Under the pieces are notes generated by a model that saw only the letters and a list, made by a program, of their open reading frames with translations, ran no database searches and was not told where the DNA came from. A stretch of 64,000 bases of DNA from Promicromonospora umidemergens (GTDB taxonomy: Bacteria > Actinomycetota > Actinomycetes > Actinomycetales > Cellulomonadaceae): the NCBI RefSeq assembly GCF_024171995.1, contig NZ_JAMTCT010000001.1:1-64000 (forward strand), written 5' to 3'. Below are positions 16,423 through 24,645 of the stretch, piece by piece (position 1 is the stretch's first letter; each line of letters opens with the position of its first letter). A program made the position numbers and the translations under genes.

Positions 16423-17427
16423 ATGGTCAACACGCCTCCCGGTCAGGCCGGCCCCGTCGGCGACGGTCTCCACCTGCTGCGCTTCACCGGGGCGCTGTAC
16501 TGCCAGGCCGACCTGACGGCGCCGTGGGGCGTCGCGTTCCCCGCGATCGAGCCGTGCATGATGCTGCCGGTGGTGCTCGCCGGGCGGTGCGTCCTGGAGA
16601 TCGGGGGCGAGCGGCACACTCTTGAGGCCGGCAGCGCCGCGCTGATCACCCGCGGTGTGCCGCACCGGCTGCTGAGCGCGGCCGGCGCGCCGAGCACCGG
16701 GCTCTTCGACATCCCCGTCGAACGGGTCGGCGAGACCTACGAGCGCATGCGGTTCGGTGGCGGCGGCGAGCGCACGCAGATCGCCTACGCCGCGATGACC
16801 GTCGACGAGCCGCTCACCGCCCGGCTGGTCGCCGAGCTGCCCGACCTGATCCGGGTGGACGCCTGGGCGGACGGCGAGCCTGGTGCGTTCGGGACCGTGC
16901 TGCGGCTGCTGGCCCACGAGGCGCAGACCCTTGAGCCGGGCGGTGAGGCGGTGATGACGCGGCTCGCCGACGTGCTCGTCATCCACGTGCTCCGCCAGTG
17001 GCTGAGCACGTCCGACGAGGCACGCACCGGCTGGCTCGCCGCGCTGCGGGACCCGCACGTGGGGCGCGCGCTCAGCAGGCTGCACGCGCGGCCCGAGCAG
17101 GCCTGGACCCTCGTGGAGCTCGCGCGAGAGTCGGGGATGTCGCGCTCGGCGTTCGCCGAGCGGTTCACCGCGCTCCTGGGCGAGCCGCCGATGCGTTACC
17201 TGGCCGGCTGGCGGCTGCAGCAGGCGCACACGGCGCTGACGACCACCACCGACCCGGTCGCGTCGATCTCCCGCCGCGTCGGTTACGGCTCCGAGGCGGC
17301 GTTCGGCAGGGCCTTCAAGCGGCACCACGGCATGTCGCCCGGCGCGGCGCGCCGGGCCCGCCCGGCAGGGTCCCCTGGCTCGCTGCGGACGGCGGTGGAC
17401 GCAGTCGACGGGGGAGGGCGGCGGTAA
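16423..17427 (+). CDS. AraC-family transcriptional regulator (cupin_6 type)
   Basis: A 334-residue regulator. The N-terminal half is a cupin-type effector domain (CMMLPVVLAGRCVLEIGGERHTLEAGSAALITRGVPHRL). The C-terminal half carries two helix-turn-helix motifs: WTLVELARESGMSRSAFAERF and ISRRVGYGSEAAFGRAFKRHHGMSPG. Relatives commonly control a divergently transcribed NAD(P)-binding or oxidoreductase gene, which fits the NmrA neighbour. ATG 16423 lacks a strong ribosome site; the 112-bp divergent space should hold its operator. The downstream membrane protein has its own leaderless promoter inside this gene's stop codon. Confidence 0.85.
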   Translation: MVNTPPGQAGPVGDGLHLLRFTGALYCQADLTAPWGVAFPAIEPCMMLPVVLAGRCVLEIGGERHTLEAGSAALITRGVPHRLLSAAGAPSTGLFDIPVERVGETYERMRFGGGGERTQIAYAAMTVDEPLTARLVAELPDLIRVDAWADGEPGAFGTVLRLLAHEAQTLEPGGEAVMTRLADVLVIHVLRQWLSTSDEARTGWLAALRDPHVGRALSRLHARPEQAWTLVELARESGMSRSAFAERFTALLGEPPMRYLAGWRLQQAHTALTTTTDPVASISRRVGYGSEAAFGRAFKRHHGMSPGAARRARPAGSPGSLRTAVDAVDGGGRR

Positions 17428-17430
17428 CCT
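17425..17430 (+). promoter_or_regulatory. Leaderless promoter -10 (TAACCT) overlapping the AraC stop
   Basis: The box shares its TAA with the AraC stop codon and lies 6 nt before ATG 17437 of the next gene. Confidence 0.45.
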
Positions 17431-17436
17431 GCGGTC

Positions 17437-17928
17437 ATGAACGAGCAGTCCGTCTACGGGCGGCCCCTCACCGAACGCAGGGCGCCGCGCCGCAGGGCGT
17501 GGTTCTGGATCGTGCTGGGTGTGGTGGTGCTGCCGCTGCTCGCGTTCAGCGCGGTGGTCGTGCTCTTCCTGACGTCCGACGACCCGTTCGGCGCCGAGCC
17601 CGACCTCATCGACTGTGCGGAGGCCCTGGGCGCCGCCGGGCTGGAGACCTTGCCGGCCGGCGCAGAGCCCGAGTGCGCGGAGGGCGGTTTCCAGGACGCG
17701 TTCGTGACCATCGACTTCGTGGCGCCGCAGGCCGACGTCGACGCGTGGCTCCGGACGGAGCTCCCCGGCACCGAGCTGCAGGCCGAGGGCTGCGTCGACG
17801 TCGACGGGTGCCTTCAGGTCGGCTACGGCGAGCCGGACGCGCCGGAGAACGGCTGGACGCTGGACATCGACACCGTCGACCGGGCCGACGGCACGGTCGC
17901 CGTCGCGGTCGCGGCCTACTCGCTCTGA
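17437..17928 (+). CDS. Single-pass membrane protein of unknown function
   Basis: A 163-residue protein with a basic cytoplasmic N-terminus, one membrane helix at about residues 22-45 (WFWIVLGVVVLPLLAFSAVVVLFL) and an extracellular domain of about 115 residues containing four cysteines, likely two disulfides. The domain is acidic and has no motif I recognise. ATG 17437 follows the AraC stop by nine bases but is served by a TAACCT box six bases upstream. The pattern resembles small secreted or sensor-like proteins of actinobacteria. Confidence 0.6.
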   Translation: MNEQSVYGRPLTERRAPRRRAWFWIVLGVVVLPLLAFSAVVVLFLTSDDPFGAEPDLIDCAEALGAAGLETLPAGAEPECAEGGFQDAFVTIDFVAPQADVDAWLRTELPGTELQAEGCVDVDGCLQVGYGEPDAPENGWTLDIDTVDRADGTVAVAVAAYSL

Positions 17929-18092
17929 CGCCCGCACGGCCGGTCGGTCGCTGCCGGAGCAGGTCACCGTTCGGTCAAGCCGCCTTAAGTTTGTGGCGAG
18001 CGTCACATGCGCAGAGGTACTGTCGCGGTCTCGACCGGATCTTGCCCCAGACGGATCAACTTCTGCCGGATCAACGATGATCGGAGACGGAC

Positions 18093-19091
18093 ATGACCCC
18101 TGCCGGACCCCGGAAGGTGGCCGCGTCCAGCGCTGCGCTGGCCGGCCTCAGCCTCGTGCTGGCCGCTTGTTCCTCTGGCGCTGACCCCGCCGACTATCCC
18201 GACGACGACATCGACGTGATCGTCCCGTTCTCCGCGGGCGGTCCCACCGACACCGTGACGCGCATGATCGCCGAGCCCATGTCGGAGGACCTCGGCGTCC
18301 AGCTGGTCGTGCAGAACATCGACGGCGCTGGTGGCACCGTCGGCGCGGGACAGGCCGCCACCTCGGACCCGGACGGCTACACCGTGCTCATGCACCACAT
18401 CGGCATGTCCACGGCGCCGGCGCTCTACGAGGACCTCGCCTACGACCCGATCGCCGACTTCAAGCCGGTGGGCCTCGTCACAGAGGTGCCCATGACGATC
18501 ATCGCGAGCTCCGACTTCGAGCCGGAGACGTTCGAGGAGTTCGTCACCTACGTCCAGGAGAACGCGGACACCGTGACGATGGCGCACGCCGGCGAGGGCT
18601 CCGCGTCCAACCTGTGCGGCCTGCTGCTGACCGACGCGCTCGGCGTCGAGGTCACCGCCGTCCCGTACGACGGCACGGGGCCCGCGATGGCCGAGCTGGT
18701 GGGCGGCCAGGTCGACTTCATGTGCGACCAGACCACGAACACGACTGGCCAGATCACGGCGGGCGAGGTCAAGGCCTACGCGGCGACGACGCCGGAGCGC
18801 ATCGAGGCGCTGCCGGACCTGCCCACCACCACGGAGGGCGGCCAGCCGGACATCCAGGTGAGCGTGTGGCACGGCCTGTACGTCCCGGTCGAGACCCCCG
18901 ACGAGGTCGTCAGCCAGCTCACCGACTCGCTGCAGGTGGCGCTGGCCGACGAGAAGGTCATCGACCAGATGGCCGACCTCGGCACGGCCCCCGTGAGCGA
19001 GGAGCAGGCCACCCCGGAGGCCCACGCCACCCTGCTCGAGGAGCAGACCGCTACCTGGGCCGACATCATCGGCTCCGGTCAGGGAGGCTGA
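18093..19091 (+). CDS. tctC: Tripartite tricarboxylate transporter substrate-binding lipoprotein TctC
   Basis: A 332-residue Bug-type receptor that captures a carboxylate outside the membrane and passes it to TctAB. A lipoprotein signal ends in LVLAACSS with Cys26 as the lipidated residue. The TTT receptor signature is present: VIVPFSAGGPTDTVTRMIAEP, NIDGAGGTVGAGQAATSDPDGYT and MAHAGEGSASNLCG. The Asp that recognises the substrate carboxylate is expected in the dipeptide region of PYDGTGPAMAELVGGQVDFM. GGAG precedes the ATG. It leads a tctCBA operon. The upstream 160 bases have two GGATCAAC copies, one of them close to the start. Confidence 0.9.
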   Translation: MTPAGPRKVAASSAALAGLSLVLAACSSGADPADYPDDDIDVIVPFSAGGPTDTVTRMIAEPMSEDLGVQLVVQNIDGAGGTVGAGQAATSDPDGYTVLMHHIGMSTAPALYEDLAYDPIADFKPVGLVTEVPMTIIASSDFEPETFEEFVTYVQENADTVTMAHAGEGSASNLCGLLLTDALGVEVTAVPYDGTGPAMAELVGGQVDFMCDQTTNTTGQITAGEVKAYAATTPERIEALPDLPTTTEGGQPDIQVSVWHGLYVPVETPDEVVSQLTDSLQVALADEKVIDQMADLGTAPVSEEQATPEAHATLLEEQTATWADIIGSGQGG

Positions 19092-19092
19092 G

Positions 19093-19671
19093 ATCGGCGT
19101 CCTGCGGCCCCGGTCGACGAGCGACCTCGTCGCGGGCCTGATCTTCCTCGGGCTCGGCGCGGCCTTTGCGATCGGTGCGCTCGGGTACGACCTCGGCTCG
19201 CTCCTGGAGATGGGGCCGGGGTACGTGCCCCTCGCCCTGGGGGTCGTGCTCGCGGCGCTCGGCCTCGCCACGGCCGTCAAGGCGTACGTCGCGCCGGACC
19301 CGGCCCCCGGTGCGGCGCCCGCGGGCGCGGTGGCCGACGCCGGCGTGTCGGACGGCCCGCTGGACGGCCCGGCGACCGACGGCGGAGCAGCCGATGCCGA
19401 GGAGCTCGACACCCGGCCCCTCGCCGGTATCCAGTGGCGCCCCACCGTGGGGGTGTTCGCAGCGGTGACCTTCTTCGCGCTCACCATCGACGGGCTGGGC
19501 CTGGTGCCCGCCACGTTCGGCACCGGCCTGCTCGCGGCGCTGGCCCGGCCCGGCACCCACCCGGTCCGGGCGCTCGTCATCGCCGTCAGCCTGACGCTGG
19601 CGAGCTGGGTCATCTTCGTGGTCCTGCTGCAGCTGCGCCTGGCGCTGTTCGGCGACTGGCTCGGCGGGTAG
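19093..19671 (+). CDS. tctB: Tripartite tricarboxylate transporter small membrane subunit TctB
   Basis: Four-helix integral membrane subunit, about 192 residues. The frame begins to match TctB at VLRPRSTSDLVAGLIFLGLGAAFAIGAL, the conserved first helix, then MGPGYVPLALGVVLAALG. No ATG, GTG or TTG exists before this region in frame. An ATC at 19093 has a perfect GGGAGG at 19082-19087 with a 5-nt spacer, so ATC is the probable start. The first conventional start, ATG 19210, would delete the first helix. A 40-residue Ala/Asp/Gly-rich loop separates helices two and three. It follows tctC by one base and precedes tctA by nine. Confidence 0.7.
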   Translation: MGVLRPRSTSDLVAGLIFLGLGAAFAIGALGYDLGSLLEMGPGYVPLALGVVLAALGLATAVKAYVAPDPAPGAAPAGAVADAGVSDGPLDGPATDGGAADAEELDTRPLAGIQWRPTVGVFAAVTFFALTIDGLGLVPATFGTGLLAALARPGTHPVRALVIAVSLTLASWVIFVVLLQLRLALFGDWLGG

Positions 19672-19680
19672 GGGGCGGCG

Positions 19681-21189
19681 ATGGACCTGCTGGACAACCT
19701 CGCGCTCGGGTTCTCCGAGGCGCTCCAATGGCACAACATCCTGTTCTGCCTGCTCGGCGTCGCGCTCGGCACCGCCGTCGGCGTGCTGCCCGGCATCGGG
19801 CCGACGGCGACCATCGCCCTGCTGCTGCCGATCACGTTCGGGTTCGACGACCCGACGTCGGCCCTCATCATGCTCGCCGGCATCTACTACGGCGCCCAGT
19901 ACGGCGGGTCCACGACGGCGATCCTGCTCAACCTGCCGGGAGAGTCCTCGGCGGCGGTGACCGCCATCGACGGGCACCAGATGGCGCGCGCCGGGCGGGC
20001 CGGCGTGGCGCTCGCGGTCGCCGCCCTCGGATCGTTCGTCGCGGGGACCGTGGCGACCGTCGTGCTCGCGGTGGCGGCTCCGCCGCTGGCCCGGGCAGCT
20101 CTGGCGTTCGGTGCCCCGGAGTACTTCTCGCTGGTGGTGCTCGGCCTCATCGCGTCGATCGCGCTGGCGAGCGGGTCCACGCTCAAGGCGCTCGCGATGA
20201 TCGTGCTGGGTCTCCTGCTCGGCACGATCGGCCAGGACCTGGACACCGGCACGCCACGGTTCACGTTCGGTGTTCGCGAGCTGTACCAGGGGCTGAGCTT
20301 CGTCGCGGTCGCCGTCGGCGTGTTCGGCATCGCGGAGATCCTGCGCAACCTGCACGACCCCCGCACCAGGACCCGGATGGTGAGCCGTGTGTCGAAGCTC
20401 TGGCCGAGCCGGAGCGAGCTGCGCCGGATCGTCGGCCCGGTGCTCCGTGCGACCGGCCTCGGGTCGCTGCTCGGCGTGCTGCCGGGCGGCGGGCACGTGC
20501 TCGCCGCGTACGCCTCGTACGCGGTGGAGAAGCGGGTCTCACGGAATCCCGGCGAGTTCGGGCACGGGGCCATCGAGGGCGTGGCCGGACCGGAGTCGGC
20601 GAACAACGCCGCGGCGCAGACGTCGTTCATCCCGCTGCTGACGCTCGGCCTGCCCGCGCACCCCGTGATGGCGCTCATGGTCGGGGCGTTCATCATCCAG
20701 GGCATCACACCTGGCCCCGGTGTCATGACCGAGCAGCCTGCCCTGTTCTGGGGCCTGATCGCGTCGATGTGGATCGGCAACGTGCTGCTGGTCCTGCTCA
20801 ACCTGCCGCTCATCGGCCTGTGGGTGCGCATGCTCTCTGTGCCCTACTCGGTGCTGTTCCCGGTGATCGTGGTGTTCGCCTGCATCGGGACCTACGCGCT
20901 GGGGCAGAACCCGTACCACGTGTTCGCGGTGGCGGTCTTCGGTGTGCTGGGCTTCGTGCTCGTGCGCACCGGGTGCGAGCCCGCGCCGCTGCTCCTCGGG
21001 TTCGTGCTCGGTCCGCTGCTCGAGGACAACCTGCGCAGGGCCCTGCTCATCTCGCGGGGCGACCCCACGGTGTTCGTCACGCGCCCCATCTCGGGCGTGC
21101 TGCTCGGGCTCGCGGTGCTCGCGCTGGTGGTGGCGGTGCTGCCGGCGATCCGGCGCAAGCGGGACGTGGTGTTCGCGGAGGACGAGTGA
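19681..21189 (+). CDS. tctA: Tripartite tricarboxylate transporter large membrane subunit TctA
   Basis: A 502-residue permease with about 11-12 helices. It has the diagnostic TctA motifs: GVALGTAVGVLPGIGPTATIALLLPITFGFDDP, IYYGAQYGGSTTAILLNLPGE and, in the second half, LGVLPGGGHVLAAYASYAVEKRVSRNP, plus GVAGPESANNAAAQTSFIPLLTLGLP. It forms the transport path energised by a sodium or proton gradient. It ends the tctCBA operon and converges, seven bases away, on a TSUP exporter. No two-component tctDE pair is nearby, so regulation is unknown. Confidence 0.92.
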   Translation: MDLLDNLALGFSEALQWHNILFCLLGVALGTAVGVLPGIGPTATIALLLPITFGFDDPTSALIMLAGIYYGAQYGGSTTAILLNLPGESSAAVTAIDGHQMARAGRAGVALAVAALGSFVAGTVATVVLAVAAPPLARAALAFGAPEYFSLVVLGLIASIALASGSTLKALAMIVLGLLLGTIGQDLDTGTPRFTFGVRELYQGLSFVAVAVGVFGIAEILRNLHDPRTRTRMVSRVSKLWPSRSELRRIVGPVLRATGLGSLLGVLPGGGHVLAAYASYAVEKRVSRNPGEFGHGAIEGVAGPESANNAAAQTSFIPLLTLGLPAHPVMALMVGAFIIQGITPGPGVMTEQPALFWGLIASMWIGNVLLVLLNLPLIGLWVRMLSVPYSVLFPVIVVFACIGTYALGQNPYHVFAVAVFGVLGFVLVRTGCEPAPLLLGFVLGPLLEDNLRRALLISRGDPTVFVTRPISGVLLGLAVLALVVAVLPAIRRKRDVVFAEDE

Positions 21190-21196
21190 CCCTGGG

Positions 21197-21943
21197 TCAG
21201 ACAGTCAGCAGGCCACGGACCAGGGCCGTGACCGCGCCGGTCACGGCGACCGTCAGTGCGACCCGGGCCGCGACCCGGGTAGGGATGCGGCGCGCCAGGA
21301 CGGTGCCGAGCCCGACGCCCGCGAGCACCCCGGCGAGGAGCACCGGCCAGACCCACCACGCAGGGAGGGAGCCGGGCGGGATCGCGCCGAGGCCGAGCTT
21401 CGTCGCGACCGACATGGTGTTCATGACGATCAGGAGCGGCTGCAGGGTCGCGGCGAACGAGCGATGGTCCCAGCGGGTGGCCAGCGCGTACGCCGTCCAG
21501 GCCGGCGCGGCCACTCCCGACGTGGTGTTCATGAAACCGGCCGCGAGGCCGGTCACCACGGCGACGGAGCGGCCCTTGACCCGCACGCGGCGGCGCAGCA
21601 CCGCCGAGGCGGCCAGCGCGGTCAGCACGGACCCGCCCACGATGACGTCGAGCCAGGCGGAGTCGGCCTCCCGGACCGTGAGCGCGCCGAGCGCGGAGCC
21701 CACGAGCATGAGCGGCAGGACCGTGCCGACGCGCCGCCAGTCCACCCGGTCCCGCAGGGCCCGCAGGATGAGCAGGGCGGTGACGATCGCCGCCACGTTG
21801 CTGACCAGCACGCCCACCGACGCGCCGAGGAGCACCGTGAGCACGGGCGCCGCCACCATCCCGAGGCCCATCCCGGCGACGCGCTGCAGCCCGGCTCCGA
21901 GTACGACGGCGGCACAGGCGGCGATCAGGGCCGTGGTCTCCAC
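21197..21943 (-). CDS. TSUP-family (TauE/SafE) membrane transporter
   Basis: A 248-residue protein with about seven to eight helices. The tandem TSUP repeats are seen as GAGLQRVAGMGLGMVAAPVLTVLLG in the first half and VVTGLAAGFMNTTSGVAAPAWTAYA in the second, each with the conserved Gly-rich bend. Family members export or import sulfite, sulfoacetate or similar organosulfur anions. The start is GTG 21943. It is convergent with tctA. It need not be functionally linked to it, though both classes handle small organic anions. Confidence 0.8.
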   Translation of the reverse strand: METTALIAACAAVVLGAGLQRVAGMGLGMVAAPVLTVLLGASVGVLVSNVAAIVTALLILRALRDRVDWRRVGTVLPLMLVGSALGALTVREADSAWLDVIVGGSVLTALAASAVLRRRVRVKGRSVAVVTGLAAGFMNTTSGVAAPAWTAYALATRWDHRSFAATLQPLLIVMNTMSVATKLGLGAIPPGSLPAWWVWPVLLAGVLAGVGLGTVLARRIPTRVAARVALTVAVTGAVTALVRGLLTV

Positions 21944-21980
21944 GCCGTCACGCTATCCCGCTGCGTGGACCGGCTACGAG

Positions 21981-22688
21981 TTAGCGGGGGCGAGCTTTCA
22001 GCACGGTCGTCACACGCTGCTGGCCGGAAGCCCATTGTTCGGGCACTGTGTCGACAGCGCGAAGGACGTCCAGGACATCGGTGAGTCGGTGACTGACTAC
22101 GCCGGTCCGTATCAGCGGCTCGAGATGAGCGACTCTGTTTCGCAGCAGGTGGATGTCGTGCACCTTCGCGGTCAGCAACCGTGATGACGTCGTCAACTTC
22201 GGAAACGCATCACGAAGTGCTTCGTTCCACAGTCGCTGCCGTCCAGGGTCTTTGTTGGGGAGCAGATATCGCCACGTTCCGAGGGAGAGCTGCGAGAGCA
22301 CGTCGGAATGGGCGACGGAGCGGCTCGGCTGCCAGGCCCTGGCGCTTGTCGTCGCATGCTCGTGAGCCTTACGAATGTCCTGCCCGTTCCTCGTGAGCCG
22401 TATCAGCAGAGGTGCCGGGTCGAGCAGCCAGTCAGGGGAGTGGAAGCCGAGGCCGTTCGCGTTGGGCTGCTTGGCATTCCAGGCGCACAGCCGCTCGTCC
22501 ATCGCGTTCCTGAGGACGACCTCGAACATGTGGAGCAGCTCGTAGACGGCCCCTGAGAGCTCGCGGTTCCAGTCGTAGAGCCGTAATGCGCTTCGCGCAT
22601 TGCCCGATGCCTCGAGCTGATACGGAGCAAACCGTGGCGGGCTGATCCAACGGGTGAGGGGTGGAGCGGTAGCAGCGGTCGTCGTCAC
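21981..22688 (-). CDS. Abi-family (Abi_2-like) protein, possible phage-defence or toxin gene
   Basis: A 235-residue cytoplasmic protein. The recognisable parts are PPRFAPYQLEASGNARSALRLYDWNRELSGAVYELLHMFEVVLRNAMDERL and the C-terminal HDIHLLRNRVAHLEPLI, matching the R-x(4-6)-H (RNxxxH-like) active site of HEPN/Abi_2 ribonucleases. Such proteins cause abortive infection or act as toxins. GTG 22688 is chosen because GGAGG lies ten bases before it; a longer frame from GTG 22763 would begin next to a hairpin. No antitoxin gene is adjacent. A GATATC-N3-GATATC palindrome lies just upstream. Confidence 0.65.
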   Translation of the reverse strand: MTTTAATAPPLTRWISPPRFAPYQLEASGNARSALRLYDWNRELSGAVYELLHMFEVVLRNAMDERLCAWNAKQPNANGLGFHSPDWLLDPAPLLIRLTRNGQDIRKAHEHATTSARAWQPSRSVAHSDVLSQLSLGTWRYLLPNKDPGRQRLWNEALRDAFPKLTTSSRLLTAKVHDIHLLRNRVAHLEPLIRTGVVSHRLTDVLDVLRAVDTVPEQWASGQQRVTTVLKARPR

Positions 22689-22710
22689 CTTGTGGAAGCC
22701 TCCGTGGCCG

Positions 22711-22725
22711 GATATCGTGGATATC
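22711..22725 (-). promoter_or_regulatory. Operator-like repeat GATATC-N3-GATATC before the Abi gene
   Basis: Two copies of the self-complementary hexamer separated by three bases, centred 30 bases upstream of GTG 22688. The AT-rich symmetric site in GC-rich DNA suggests a repressor or autoregulation site, or part of the -10 region. Confidence 0.4.
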
Positions 22726-22768
22726 GAAGGCGGAGGCAGGTCACTCCGTTCGAGCTTTTCCACTGGGT

Positions 22769-22788
22769 CCGCCGGTTTTCACCGGCGG
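22769..22788. terminator. Small hairpin between Abi gene and MFS gene
   Basis: CCGCCGGT (22769-22776) pairs with ACCGGCGG (22781-22788); on the minus strand the loop is GAAA, a stabilising tetraloop. It lies upstream of the Abi start and may insulate it from read-through. Confidence 0.45.
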
Positions 22789-22905
22789 GCCCTTTGGCTT
22801 TCCGGAAGTACCGACTCCGTAAGCCTAGAGAGGTCTAGCTCGGTTCGCGCGCGGAGGTGCTGACCTTGTGGACCAGGACCGAGTGCGGTAGCGGGTGCTC
22901 AACGT

Positions 22906-22954
22906 CCGACGCCGTCGCGCAACTCCTGGAACGGAAGCTGCGCGACGGCGTCGG
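22906..22954. terminator. Terminator of the MHS transporter gene
   Basis: Arms 22906-22921 and 22939-22954 pair perfectly over 16 bp with a 17-nt loop, starting 30 bases after the transporter stop on the minus strand. Confidence 0.75.
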
Positions 22955-22983
22955 GTGTGATCGCAGGCGCGAAGTGCGGGCTC

Positions 22984-24366
22984 TCAGGCCGAGACGTTGT
23001 CGTCGTAGTCGACGTCGCGGGTCTCGCGCTCCAGGAGCAGCGCGACGAGCGTGACGACTCCCATCGCCGCGAGGTAGATGCCGACGAGGACCGGCGAGCC
23101 GTCGGCCTTCGCCCAGAGCCACACCGCGATGAACGGTGCCAGCGCCGCGCCGAGCACCGACGACAGGTTGTACGCGACCGCGGAGCCGGTGTACCGCACG
23201 TTGGCCGGGAACAGCTCGGGCAGGACGGCGGCCATCGGGCCGAAGGTGAGGCCCATGAGCGTGAAGCCGATGATCAGCAGGCTCTGCACGCCGATGTGGC
23301 CCGCGGAGAACAGCGGCACCCACACCCCGCCGAACAGCACGATCGCGACCGTGACCCAGATGAGGTGCGCGCGCCGGCCGAACTTCTCCGCCATCGGCCC
23401 GGAGACCAGCGTGAAGATGCCGAAGAACACGACGCCGATGATCAGCATCCAGAGGAAGTCGATCTTCTCGTAGCCGAGGCCGGCGGGGGAGCCGTCGGTG
23501 GGGTTGGTGGGGGCGATGCCGTAGTTCAGCGTGAACGTCGTCATCAGGTAGAACAGCGCGTAGGTGGCGAGCATGATGAACGTGCCGGACACGATCTGCT
23601 TCGACGACGTGCGGAACACGCGGGCCACCGGCAGCTTCGCGACGGCGGAGGACTCGACCACCTTGCGGAAGGCCGGGGTCTCGAGCAGCGAGAGCCGTAC
23701 CCACAGGCCGATGATCACGAGGATCGCGGACGCGAGGAACGGGATGCGCCAGCCCCAGGTGGCGAACTGCTCCGGCGTCAGGGCGCTCGACAGGGAGATG
23801 AACACCGTGTTGGCAAGTATGAAGCCGATGGGTGCGCCCAGCTGCGGGAACGTGCCGTAGATGGCCCGCTTGCCCTGCGGCGCGTTCTCCGTCGCCAGCA
23901 GCGCGGCGCCGCTCCACTCGCCACCGAGGCCGAGGCCCTGGCAGAACCGGCACAGCACGAGCACGGCCGGTGCGGCCACCGCCCAGCCCGGGGTCGACGC
24001 CGCAGGGATGAGCCCGATCAGGACCGTCGCGATACCCATCGTGAGCAGCGACGCCACAAGGGTCGCCTTGCGGCCGACGCGGTCGCCGAAGTGGCCGAAC
24101 AGCACCGAGCCGAGCGGCCGCGCGACGAACGCGACGCCGAACACGGCGAAGGACGACAGGAGCTGGGTGGTGGGGTCCTCGGCGTTCGGGAAGAACAGCG
24201 CGGGGAACACCAGCGAGGCCGCGGTGGCGTAGATGTAGAAGTCGTAGAACTCGATGGACGTACCGATGAGGGACGCGACGACGACGCGGCCCCTGGGGTT
24301 GCCTGCAGAGGGCGCGCCCTGCTCGCCGGGGGCGGTCCCAGCGGTCGGTGATGCGGAGGTGCTCAT
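22984..24366 (-). CDS. MFS transporter, metabolite:H+ symporter (MHS/ShiA-like)
   Basis: A 460-residue 12-helix carrier. Typical MHS marks are ASLIGTSIEFYDFYIYATAASLVFPALFFP, FGHFGDRVGRKATL (loop 2-3 motif), FCQGLGLGGEWSGAALLATENAP and a second motif GPMAEKFGRRAHL. Homologues take up shikimate, proline/betaine, citrate or alpha-ketoglutarate with protons; the substrate is not evident. ATG 24366 is used because the upstream extension is not transporter-like. A 16-bp hairpin ends the transcript. It diverges from the murA homologue. Confidence 0.88.
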   Translation of the reverse strand: MSTSASPTAGTAPGEQGAPSAGNPRGRVVVASLIGTSIEFYDFYIYATAASLVFPALFFPNAEDPTTQLLSSFAVFGVAFVARPLGSVLFGHFGDRVGRKATLVASLLTMGIATVLIGLIPAASTPGWAVAAPAVLVLCRFCQGLGLGGEWSGAALLATENAPQGKRAIYGTFPQLGAPIGFILANTVFISLSSALTPEQFATWGWRIPFLASAILVIIGLWVRLSLLETPAFRKVVESSAVAKLPVARVFRTSSKQIVSGTFIMLATYALFYLMTTFTLNYGIAPTNPTDGSPAGLGYEKIDFLWMLIIGVVFFGIFTLVSGPMAEKFGRRAHLIWVTVAIVLFGGVWVPLFSAGHIGVQSLLIIGFTLMGLTFGPMAAVLPELFPANVRYTGSAVAYNLSSVLGAALAPFIAVWLWAKADGSPVLVGIYLAAMGVVTLVALLLERETRDVDYDDNVSA

Positions 24367-24549
24367 GCCCGGGACATTAAGCAGCCTGTCCGCGATCCGG
24401 GAAGCGCGTCTCATTTAGTGGACGCGCCCTTGACGTAGGGTGCTGGCGCGTCTCCGCACGAGCGCGGGGATCGTGGCGTGTCGGCCTGCGACCGGGTGCA
24501 TCACGGGTGAAGGTGTAGTGAACGGTGAATACTCCCGTCCGTGCGCATG

Positions 24550-24578
24550 TTGGCACGACCGGCGGTGGGGGGCAGTAT
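24550..24578 (+). promoter_or_regulatory. Candidate sigma-70-type promoter for murA homologue
   Basis: TTGGCA at 24550-24555 and CAGTAT at 24573-24578 are 17 bases apart, about 70 bases before ATG 24646. The -10 is a weak match, so this is tentative. Confidence 0.35.
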
Positions 24579-24645
24579 CGACCGGGCGCCCCCGGCCCCG
24601 CCACCGGAAATCCATCATCGGAACGAACGAGACGACGACGAGCAT

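Noticed and set aside
18030-18075. Two GGATCAAC copies before tctC as a direct-repeat operator
   Set aside because: Short repeats without symmetry; no stronger support than chance.
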